Of a stretch of DNA of 64,000 nt, positions 8,101-15,540 are shown piece after piece; positions within the stretch are counted from its first letter, which is position 1; every line of letters begins with the position of its first letter. This DNA comes from Maricaulis maris (GTDB lineage Bacteria > Pseudomonadota > Alphaproteobacteria > Caulobacterales > Maricaulaceae). Made by a program: the position numbers and the translations under genes. The notes under the pieces were generated by a model that ran no database searches, had not been told where the DNA came from, and worked only from the letters and a program-made list of their open reading frames with translations. The stretch covers positions 1,799,501-1,863,500 of the forward strand of contig NZ_AP027270.1 of assembly GCF_036322705.1 (NCBI RefSeq), given 5' to 3'.

Positions 8101-9666
8101 ATGTCGCTGGTTGAGCAACGAAACCGCTTTCTCTCTTTCGCCTTTGCTGCGGCAGACATCCTCGTCGAGACTGACATCAACGGGCGCGTATCCTACGCCG
8201 CCGGAGCAGTCGCGGCGCTTGGCGAACCGCTGCTGAACGGAACCGGCGAGGATTTATCAAAGCGCTTTGACCGGACCTCCCGTCCGGTCTTCCAGGCCAT
8301 CATGCACCGGATGAAGCCGGGGCGTCGTCTCGGTCCGGCGCGCGTTGCCATCGGCGGACGCGAGTGTCGCCTGAGCGGCTGGATGCTGGGCGATGATGAC
8401 CGCATCCGCTGGAGCCTCTCCTACGAGTCCATTCATGCCCCCGAGGATCTGGATCCGCAGGTCTTCGAGCGCAGCGCCGAGCGTGCGATCGAACAGGCCC
8501 GCTCTACCGGTGTCGACATGGCAATGTCGGTTCTGCGCATTGATGCCGGCGATCCGCTCGACCGGCTGATCGGCGAGACACGTGCCGCGGCGGTCTACCA
8601 GTCCATTGCCGCCTCCTGCGCGCTCGCCGTCGGTGATGATGGTGTCGCCCGCCAGGTCGATGATGAACGCACCGCGCTCATCCATGCGCGGAATATCGAT
8701 CTGGAAATCCTCCGGATCGAGGTCGAGGGCAGCCTGGCCGACGCCGGTCTGGAGACAGCCGAAGTCGTGATCGACTCGGTGTGTGACGCGCCCAACATCG
8801 AACCGAGCATCGCCGTGCAGGCTTTCCTCCACGCCATGAACGAGGCCGCCCAGAGCGACCGCGTGCTCGACATTGTCAGCCTGCAGGAAGTGGCCGAGGG
8901 CATGATGCGCGAGAACCAGCGCCGCATCAACGAACTACGCACCACCATCGCCGGCCGGGTCATCGAGCCTCATGCACAGCCCGTCGTCAACCTGGAGAGC
9001 GGTGAAATCCACCACTACGAATTACTGCTGCGCCTGCCGGGCGGCAAGCCGGTCCAGGACAGCGTCGGCTTTGCCGAAAGCACCGGCCTGATCTACGAGA
9101 TCGACTACGCCATGACGGAAATCGCCGCCGCTTTCCTGCGCGATGATTTCGACCGTCCGGCCCTCGCCGTGAACCTGTCCGGCAAGTCCCTGACCAACAT
9201 GGCGTGGAGCAAGCGCTTCCTCGCCTTGCTGGCCGACCTCAAGATCGACCGGTCGCGACTGAGTTTCGAGCTGACGGAAACCGCGATTATCTCGAACATC
9301 AAGGCCGCCAATGCCGTGATCCAGAAGATCCGCGAGCGCGGCCACGAGGTCTGCCTCGACGATTTCGGCTCCGGCTCGGCCGGCTTTCACTACCTGCGCG
9401 ATTTCCCGGCCGATGTGGTCAAGATTGACGGCTTGTATATCAAGCGCTTCGAGGCCTCCCGGCGAGATGCCACCCTGCTCAAGGGCATGATCAATATCTG
9501 CCGCAGCATGGGTGCCCAGACGGTCGCCGAAATGATCGAGACCGAGAGCCAGGCGAAGGCGCTGAAGAGTTTTGGTGTGACCTATGGTCAGGGTTACTAT
9601 TTCGGTAAGCCTGTGCCGCTAAGCTCCCTCAAGGACACCCGGAAGACAACCACGCGCGCCGCCTGA
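8101..9666 (+). CDS. EAL-domain cyclic-di-GMP phosphodiesterase with N-terminal PAS-like domain
   Basis: A 521-aa protein. Residues 1-100 look like a PAS-type sensor (ILVETDINGRVSYAAGAVAALG), followed by a linker and a C-terminal EAL domain. The ExLxR signature is present as ELLLR (E307), with NLSGKS, ELTET, DDFGSG (D420, D421), VKIDG, AEMIET and GQGYYFG. All metal and catalytic positions that I can check are therefore kept, and it is likely an active enzyme hydrolysing c-di-GMP to pGpG. No membrane segment is visible, so it is cytoplasmic. A response regulator follows 35 bp downstream on the same strand and a PleC-like kinase after that. The ATG at 8101 is preferred over a TTG at 8056. Confidence 0.88.
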   Translation: MSLVEQRNRFLSFAFAAADILVETDINGRVSYAAGAVAALGEPLLNGTGEDLSKRFDRTSRPVFQAIMHRMKPGRRLGPARVAIGGRECRLSGWMLGDDDRIRWSLSYESIHAPEDLDPQVFERSAERAIEQARSTGVDMAMSVLRIDAGDPLDRLIGETRAAAVYQSIAASCALAVGDDGVARQVDDERTALIHARNIDLEILRIEVEGSLADAGLETAEVVIDSVCDAPNIEPSIAVQAFLHAMNEAAQSDRVLDIVSLQEVAEGMMRENQRRINELRTTIAGRVIEPHAQPVVNLESGEIHHYELLLRLPGGKPVQDSVGFAESTGLIYEIDYAMTEIAAAFLRDDFDRPALAVNLSGKSLTNMAWSKRFLALLADLKIDRSRLSFELTETAIISNIKAANAVIQKIRERGHEVCLDDFGSGSAGFHYLRDFPADVVKIDGLYIKRFEASRRDATLLKGMINICRSMGAQTVAEMIETESQAKALKSFGVTYGQGYYFGKPVPLSSLKDTRKTTTRAA

Positions 9667-9701
9667 TGGACTGCCGCGAGACTCGATAAGGTAGGCAGGT
9701 C

Positions 9702-10253
9702 ATGGCCGTTGATTTCAGCCGTGTACGCGTTTTGATCGTCGATGATAACGGCTACATGCTGACAATCCTGCGGACGATCCTGCACGGGTTCGGCATCAAG
9801 CAGATCTTCGAATCGAAAGACCCGGCCGACGCCTTCGACATGGTGCGGTCGGACGCGGTCGACATCATCATCACCGACTACCAGATGGAGATCCTCGACG
9901 GGCTCGACTTTGTCCGCCTCGTGCGCACGGCCGATGACAGCCCGAACCCGCTGGTCCCGATCATCATGCTCAGTGCCTATTCCGAGCGATCCCGGGTGAT
10001 GGCCGCGCGCGATGCCGGGATTACCGAATTCTGCGCCAAGCCGGTCACCGCGAAGGAAATGTTCTCCAAGATCGCCTCTGTCATCAACGAACCGCGCCCC
10101 TTCATCCGCAACAAGTCCTATTTCGGCCCCGACCGCCGTCGTGCCAGCCAGGAGGGCGCGACCTACGAGGGCCCGGAGCGGCGGAAATCGCGCCAGAAGG
10201 TCGACCCCGACGCTGCCGGCGCGGAGGCAGGCCCCGATGCCGGCGACGAATAG
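9702..10253 (+). CDS. CheY-like single-domain response regulator with basic C-terminal tail
   Basis: A 183-aa protein. Residues 8-128 form a receiver domain with acidic pocket DD (14-15), phospho-acceptor D59 in IIITDYQM, a conserved Ser in MLSAYS and Lys in CAKPVT. There is no output domain. The last 55 residues carry SYFGPDRRR and a second similar YEGPERRK motif, a short element I have seen at the ends of alphaproteobacterial receivers and of unknown role. It is placed between an EAL protein and a large kinase, so it could be a phosphorylation target of that kinase. Confidence 0.88.
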   Translation: MAVDFSRVRVLIVDDNGYMLTILRTILHGFGIKQIFESKDPADAFDMVRSDAVDIIITDYQMEILDGLDFVRLVRTADDSPNPLVPIIMLSAYSERSRVMAARDAGITEFCAKPVTAKEMFSKIASVINEPRPFIRNKSYFGPDRRRASQEGATYEGPERRKSRQKVDPDAAGAEAGPDAGDE

Positions 10254-10323
10254 GCATCGACCCGGCCGGAAACCCCGCCTTGGCAGGTCGACACGGGCCC
10301 GCAATGCACCTTAGTTTGAAGCC

Positions 10324-13098
10324 ATGAATCAGATGCGGTTCGATCACCGCCCGGCCAGTGACCGGGGGACACGCGACAGGGTTGCCAAAACCCCGTCCCG
10401 GGGACCGAAGAACCGCGACCGCAATCCGCCATCTGACAGCAAGACCAACAAGCGTGGCAGCGGTGCCTTGTGGATCATCATGGCGATGGTGCTGTTCACC
10501 CTCGCCTATGGCGGAATCCTACTGGTCAAGATCGAGCAGGAACGGGAAATCCTGATTACCGAGGCCGAGCGCTCTCAGGCCAATGCGGCCGGCTATCTGG
10601 CCGAGCGGGTCACCGCCCGCATCGCCGAAGCCCGCTTCGCCCTCGCCTTCGCGTCGGCAGACCTGCGCGATGCCAGCCCGCAGGCGGTCGAGGGCCTTGC
10701 CCGGGCCCGGCTGGCGGCCATCAGCGAATCCGAGCTGGTCGCGGACGTTGCGCTCCTCCTTCCCGGTGGCCAGGTGATCACTGACGGGACGGCAGTCGAC
10801 GGCCTGCGCGAGATCGCCGGCGCCGCCCTCGATGCCCCGTCCGGCCTCACGGCCACGGTCAGCGACAATCAGGCCTATCTCGTTCTGGCTGTACCGACCC
10901 CGCTTGCGGACGGAACCGTCGGCGCGTTCGTCGCCCGCCTGAGTACAGAGACAGCCCTGCCCGATTGGGGCGATGATCGTGTGGTAGCGCTCGCCGATGC
11001 CAGCGGCGGCATGCTGGCAATCCGCCCCCGCATGCCCAGCGTCCGTGCCGGCACGCAGCTGGCCGAGCGCTTCGGCCTTCGCCCCGGCTATATTGACAAC
11101 TTGGCTGCCGGCGGTGGCGGGGCAACCTCTGACGCCCGCTTCGGCGAGGAGCGCGTCACTTTCGCGGTGGCCCCCATCGCCGGCACCGAGCTACGCGTCT
11201 ATGCACTCGGCGCGATGCGCATCAACCAGAGCGCCTGGTACCGCACGATCTCGTTTTACGGGCTGATGTTCATCGCCCCGATCTTTGTCGCACTGGGCCT
11301 GTGCGCCCTTGTCTTCATGCAGATGGGTCGGCTGCGCTCGACGCGCCAGCAGCTGGAAGACAATGAACAGCGCTTCCGCGTCGCCATTGAAGGCGCGCGC
11401 TGTGGTGTCTGGGACTGGAACCCGGAAGCCGACACGGTCTTCGTGACCGACAGCCTTGCCCGCATTCTCGGTCTCGAGGCCGCCATTGAATGCACGGGGC
11501 AGCAATTCCTGCAGCTGTTCTCCAAGCCCGACCGTGAACGCTTGCGGGCCGCAATGCGCGGTGCGCCGGCGGGTGCCGAAGTTGACCATGAAGTGCTCGC
11601 GGCCCGCTCACCGGTCTGGCTGCAAATGCGCGGCCGCATCCTGCCCGGCGGCGAAGCCAGCCACACCCGCATTGTCGGCGTGGCCATTGATGTCACCGAG
11701 CGCAAGGGCGCCCAGGCGCGCGTCGCGGCAGCCGAAAGCCGGCTGCGGGCGGCCCTCGAATCCATGTCCGAAAGCTTCGTGCTATGGGACAGCCGCCAAC
11801 GCCTGGTCCTGTGGAACCGCAAATTCCGCGACCTGTTCGATTTCGCCGACGGCATGCTCAAGCCGGGCATGAGCTATGAGGCCGTGGAACAGGCCGCCGC
11901 GCGCGCCATCAAGACGGTTCATGGTGGCACCGACAGCAAGGTCGCCTACGAGATCGAGCTGTCGAACGGTCGCTGGCTGCACTACTCCGACCGCCCGACC
12001 GCCGATGGCGGTCTGGTCTCGGTTGGCGCCGACATCACCGACCTCAAGCATCACGAGGCGGCCCTGACCGAGAACGAGGCGCAGCTGCGCAAGACGGTCG
12101 ATGACGTCAAACGCTCCCAGGCTCGCATCGCCGACCTGGCCAAGAAATATGAGGAAGAGAAGATCCGGGCCGAGGAAGCCAACCGCTCGAAGTCGGAATT
12201 CCTCGCCAATATGAGCCACGAGCTGCGCACCCCGCTCAACGCCATCAACGGCTTCTCCGAAATCATGATGCAGGAAATGTTCGGCCCGCTCGGGGACGAT
12301 CGCTATGTCGGCTACATGAAAGACATCCTGTCCTCCGGCAAACACCTGCTCGAGCTGATCAACGACATTCTCGACATGTCCAAGATCGAGGCCGGCAAGA
12401 TGCAGCTCCAGCCCGAGCCGACCGATGCCAGCGAGCTGGTCGAGCAGAGCATCCGCATTGTCCGCGGCCGGGCCGAGGAGAAGCGACTGAAGCTGCGCGC
12501 CGACGTTTCAGATCTGCCGGAAATCGAGGTCGATCCGCGCGCCTTCAAGCAGATCATGATCAACCTGGTCTCCAACGCGGTGAAGTTCACGCCCGAGGGC
12601 GGCCGGGTCACTGTGCGGGGCTTCCTGTCCGGCCTTGGCGTCGCCTTCCAGGTCTCTGACACCGGCATCGGGATCGCCAAGGAAGACCTGCCGCGTCTGG
12701 GTCGCCCCTTCGAGCAGATCGAAAGCCAGCACTCCAAGAGCTTCCAGGGCTCCGGCCTGGGCCTGGCGCTGTCGAAATCCCTGATCGAGCTTCACGGCGG
12801 CACCTTGTCGATCGACTCGACGCTCGGCGAAGGCACGACGGTGAGCATTGTGCTGCCGATCAGCCAGGATCAGCCGATTCCGCAGGACGCCATCCGCAAG
12901 GTCACCGGCACCGGCACCCACGCGGCATCGAGCGGCTCGCAGCGGCTCGATGAGCCGGATCTGTCCGAGATGGACACCCATGCCCCGCTTGGCGTCCCGG
13001 CTGCCCGGGCGGGCGGTCTCGAGAGCGATGACGGGTTCGAGGCCGACGATGAGTTCGTCGACGCCCGCACAAGCTCGCGCTTCGCGTCCGGCGAATAA
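10324..13098 (+). CDS. PleC/DivJ/PdhS-type PAS sensor histidine kinase
   Basis: A 924-aa inner-membrane kinase. A charged 45-residue cytoplasmic leader is followed by TM1 (about 47-67), a roughly 240-residue periplasmic region, TM2 (about 309-336), two PAS domains (about 345-465 and 475-585) and a short coiled coil. The HisKA domain has NMSHELRTPLNAINGFSEIM with phospho-acceptor H632, and HATPase_c follows (NLVSNAVKFTPEGG, DTGIGI, GSGLGLAL). The HisKA neighbourhood (INGFSEIM, FGPLGDDRY, LLELINDILDMSKIEAGKM) is the signature of DivK-interacting kinases. The tail after residue 845 is low complexity. Two TMs plus a periplasmic domain recall PleC, which acts as kinase and phosphatase on DivK and PleD, but other family members share this layout. 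Confidence 0.85.
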   Translation: MNQMRFDHRPASDRGTRDRVAKTPSRGPKNRDRNPPSDSKTNKRGSGALWIIMAMVLFTLAYGGILLVKIEQEREILITEAERSQANAAGYLAERVTARIAEARFALAFASADLRDASPQAVEGLARARLAAISESELVADVALLLPGGQVITDGTAVDGLREIAGAALDAPSGLTATVSDNQAYLVLAVPTPLADGTVGAFVARLSTETALPDWGDDRVVALADASGGMLAIRPRMPSVRAGTQLAERFGLRPGYIDNLAAGGGGATSDARFGEERVTFAVAPIAGTELRVYALGAMRINQSAWYRTISFYGLMFIAPIFVALGLCALVFMQMGRLRSTRQQLEDNEQRFRVAIEGARCGVWDWNPEADTVFVTDSLARILGLEAAIECTGQQFLQLFSKPDRERLRAAMRGAPAGAEVDHEVLAARSPVWLQMRGRILPGGEASHTRIVGVAIDVTERKGAQARVAAAESRLRAALESMSESFVLWDSRQRLVLWNRKFRDLFDFADGMLKPGMSYEAVEQAAARAIKTVHGGTDSKVAYEIELSNGRWLHYSDRPTADGGLVSVGADITDLKHHEAALTENEAQLRKTVDDVKRSQARIADLAKKYEEEKIRAEEANRSKSEFLANMSHELRTPLNAINGFSEIMMQEMFGPLGDDRYVGYMKDILSSGKHLLELINDILDMSKIEAGKMQLQPEPTDASELVEQSIRIVRGRAEEKRLKLRADVSDLPEIEVDPRAFKQIMINLVSNAVKFTPEGGRVTVRGFLSGLGVAFQVSDTGIGIAKEDLPRLGRPFEQIESQHSKSFQGSGLGLALSKSLIELHGGTLSIDSTLGEGTTVSIVLPISQDQPIPQDAIRKVTGTGTHAASSGSQRLDEPDLSEMDTHAPLGVPAARAGGLESDDGFEADDEFVDARTSSRFASGE

Positions 13099-13104
13099 TC
13101 CCGC

Positions 13105-13725
13105 TTAACGATCAGGTCCGGGCGGAGGGCTGTCGCGACCGTCGTCCGGACGCGGCTCACCGGGACGACGCTCGCGTCCGAAACCCTCGCGCGGCGGTCC
13201 GCGACGGCTAAATCGTTCTCTGCCGATCCGCTCACGGCCGGCCTGCAGGGCAGCGGCCCGGGTCTCGGCATCAAGATCGGCAACAACATCCAGCACCACG
13301 GCCTCTATCCGGGCCTCGACCGCGCGCTGGCTTGTACGCATGCGCTCCATGGCGGCAGCGACCGCCTCGGCATCGAAATCCTCGGCCACCAGAAGCGTGT
13401 CCAGTTCGCGGCGCGCCTCGATGCTCTCGCGACCGCGTTCCCGTACATCCGCGAAGGTCTCGCGCAGACGTCGGCGCGCCTCATCGCGGGCCTCCGCCGG
13501 CAGGGCGTCGACGAAGCTGCGCAGGTCGAAGCCGGGACGACCGCCCGGCCCATCAGGGCTGCCCGGGCCGCCTCGGTTGCCGTGGCGCATCATCGCGGGG
13601 TCAGAGCCGTCACGCAGATGCCAGCGTGGACCGTCGGCCGTCCGATGGACGAGATAGCCCACCAGGGCACCATTGATCAGCACAGAGCCCACAAGGGCAA
13701 TGATCCAGGGAAGCGCCGGTCTCAT
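13105..13725 (-). CDS. Metal_resist-type (CpxP/CnrX-like) periplasmic membrane-anchored protein
   Basis: A 206-aa protein with one N-terminal membrane anchor (IIALVGSVLINGALVGYLV). Next come a Gly/Pro/Arg linker, a helical hairpin region (FDLRSFVDALPAEARDEARRRL through AEAVAAAMERMRTSQRAVEARI) and a proline/arginine-rich end. The helical part fits the periplasmic heavy-metal sensor (Metal_resist) family, which in other bacteria senses metals and controls an anti-sigma/sigma pair. Its start overlaps the upstream anti-sigma gene by 4 bp, consistent with one regulatory operon. No clear metal-binding His/Cys cluster is present, so metal sensing is inferred only from family and context. Confidence 0.7.
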   Translation of the reverse strand: MRPALPWIIALVGSVLINGALVGYLVHRTADGPRWHLRDGSDPAMMRHGNRGGPGSPDGPGGRPGFDLRSFVDALPAEARDEARRRLRETFADVRERGRESIEARRELDTLLVAEDFDAEAVAAAMERMRTSQRAVEARIEAVVLDVVADLDAETRAAALQAGRERIGRERFSRRGPPREGFGRERRPGEPRPDDGRDSPPPGPDR

Positions 13726-14129
13726 GCGTCCTCTCCCAACCAGTCGGTCCAGTCCTGCTCATAGCCGGTAAAGGCGTCGGCATAGATAGCGTCGCCGGTA
13801 TCGCCGGGCACCGTCATGGCGCCACTGGCAAATCCGATGAAAGCGCCGACGAGGAGCGCGGCCGCGATGGCGGAAGGCGCCATCCAGGACGGCAGCGCCG
13901 GCACCGGCAATTGCGCAAGCAGGCGTCGCTCCAGCAGCGGCGAGGCACGCTCCGGCTCGATCAACTGGTCGAGCAGCGCGTCGAGGTCGCGCTCGGATTG
14001 CGCCGCATCGGCGATCAGGTCGGGATGGCCCAGCGCAAAGGCTTCGGCCTCGGCGCGCTCGTCCGCAGGCCAACGGGCCGGGTCGGCGCCATAAGCCTCG
14101 AGTATCTGGAAGAAGCGTTCATCAGTCAT
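13722..14129 (-). CDS. Putative anti-sigma factor, single-pass membrane protein
   Basis: A 135-aa protein. A soluble N-terminal domain (ILEAYGADPARWPADERAEAEAF, a motif common in small alphaproteobacterial anti-sigma-like proteins) is followed by a membrane segment at about residues 85-107 and an acidic periplasmic end. It overlaps the sigma factor gene by 4 bp and precedes the Metal_resist-like gene by another 4-bp overlap. No zinc-binding HxxxCxxC motif of classical ZAS anti-sigmas is present. Its role is inferred from position and topology. Confidence 0.65.
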   Translation of the reverse strand: MTDERFFQILEAYGADPARWPADERAEAEAFALGHPDLIADAAQSERDLDALLDQLIEPERASPLLERRLLAQLPVPALPSWMAPSAIAAALLVGAFIGFASGAMTVPGDTGDAIYADAFTGYEQDWTDWLGEDA

Positions 14130-14836
14130 GATTGGTCACCGTAACGGGCGTCACCGCCCCGTGCATAGCCGGCAATGAGATCCGGAGCCTCGCCCAGAAG
14201 CAGGGCCTTGAGTTTGCGCCGGCCACGCGCCAGCAGGGATTCGAGGGCGTCGACGCTCACCGACATGATCTCGGCCGCCTCGATATTGGTCAGGTCCTGG
14301 AAGTGGACCAGTTCCAGCGCGTGGCGCTGGCGATCCGGTAGCTGGGCCACCGCCTCGGCGACCCGGTTGCCGCGTTCGGCCTCTTCCATCTGCGCATCCT
14401 GGCCCGGCGTGCTGTCGGCCCGCTCGGGGATGGCATCGGTCAGCACCTCGCGCCGCTTGCGCAGGCGGTCATAGCAAAGATTGAGCGCGATCTTGCAAAC
14501 CCAGCTCGAGACCCGCGCCTGTCCCGACTGCCAGCGGCCGGCAGCCTTCCAGACGCGCAGGAAGGTTTCCTGGGCCACGTCCTCGGCTTCCATCGCATCG
14601 CCGAGCGTGCGCCGGGCGAGACCAAGGATGCGGGACATGTTGGCAGCCATCAGCTCGCGCGCCGCATCGCGATCACCGGCGCCAATGCGCGCCATCAGGC
14701 GATCCTCCGCAGCCCGGACCTCGGCAGGTGCCGGGGTCACGGGGCGCGGCGTTGCGGGTCTTGCTGCCAGCGCTGGCGGCCGTTCGCGGACACGACCCGA
14801 CAAGGGTCCGGCATCAGCCGGTTCATCTGTCTTCAT
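14126..14836 (-). CDS. ECF-type RNA polymerase sigma factor
   Basis: A 236-aa protein from the ATG at 14836. Region 2 is visible (AARELMAANMSRILGLARR, AEDVAQETFLRVWKAA, VSSWVCKIALNLCYDRLRKR), and region 4 is a helix-turn-helix (LPDRQRHALELVHFQDLTNIEAAEIMSVSVDALESLLARGRRKLKALL). A proline-rich extension of about 45 residues precedes region 2. ATG at 14854 and TTG at 14881 are alternative starts. It sits directly after the EF-hand gene and is coupled to the anti-sigma-like gene. The promoter it recognises cannot be read here. Confidence 0.88.
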   Translation of the reverse strand: MKTDEPADAGPLSGRVRERPPALAARPATPRPVTPAPAEVRAAEDRLMARIGAGDRDAARELMAANMSRILGLARRTLGDAMEAEDVAQETFLRVWKAAGRWQSGQARVSSWVCKIALNLCYDRLRKRREVLTDAIPERADSTPGQDAQMEEAERGNRVAEAVAQLPDRQRHALELVHFQDLTNIEAAEIMSVSVDALESLLARGRRKLKALLLGEAPDLIAGYARGGDARYGDQS

Positions 14837-14865
14837 GCCGTGCCCGTCGAACATCGGCGAAACGC

Positions 14866-15459
14866 CTAGTTCCGCCACCAATGGCGACGATCCTGTCGCC
14901 GTTCAGCCGCGGCGTCCAGCTCGGCCGGCGTGATCTCACCGTCCTCGTCGGCATCGAGCATGGCGAAGAGGCGGTTCTCGCCACCGAGGAATTCGGCGCG
15001 GGAAATCCGGCCATCCTCATCGGCGTCGAAATGACGACCGGGCATGCCGCCCTCGGGACCACCCTCGGGGCCTTCACCGCCGCGACCGCGGCCACGACGA
15101 CCCCAGCGACGACCTTCACCCTCATCGCCCGCGGCAGCCGCGTCATCCTGCATCCGAGCGCGCAGGCGCTGACGCACCGGAGACTGGTCCGCCTCGTCGA
15201 GATAGCCATCGGAATTGCGGTCCATCCAGGCGAACATTTCAGCCTGCAGACCATCGACTTCGGCACGGGTGATGGTGTTGTCGCCATTCGCGTCAGCGGC
15301 GCGCAACATCATCATGGCGCGCTCGGGTCCACCGGCACCGGGACCACCATGGCGATCGCCACCGCGGTGGTGACCGCCGGGTCCCTGGGCCTGGGCTGCG
15401 GCTCCCGCGAGCAGGAGGCAGGTCGCCCCCATCAATACAATCAGCTTGGAAGTTTTCAT
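14866..15459 (-). CDS. Secreted EF-hand calcium-binding protein
   Basis: A 197-aa protein with a clear Sec signal peptide ending near AAAQAQG. Four EF-hand loops are readable: DANGDNTITRAE, DRNSDGYLDEAD, DADEDGRISRAE and DADEDGEITPAE, each with acidic positions 1, 3, 5 and 12 largely kept. Gly/Arg/His-rich spacers separate the pairs. It probably binds Ca2+ in the periplasm or outside the cell. It is the first gene of a minus-strand run that continues into the ECF sigma factor (29-bp gap) and its partners, which suggests a calcium or envelope signal feeding this regulator. Confidence 0.85.
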   Translation of the reverse strand: MKTSKLIVLMGATCLLLAGAAAQAQGPGGHHRGGDRHGGPGAGGPERAMMMLRAADANGDNTITRAEVDGLQAEMFAWMDRNSDGYLDEADQSPVRQRLRARMQDDAAAAGDEGEGRRWGRRGRGRGGEGPEGGPEGGMPGRHFDADEDGRISRAEFLGGENRLFAMLDADEDGEITPAELDAAAERRQDRRHWWRN

Positions 15460-15540
15460 GACATTGTCCTTGTCGGTCTTGTCGTTCAGAGCCTCGCAGG
15501 AAGTAGAACGGTTCAGACCCGGACATCCGTCGCGGCGGCC

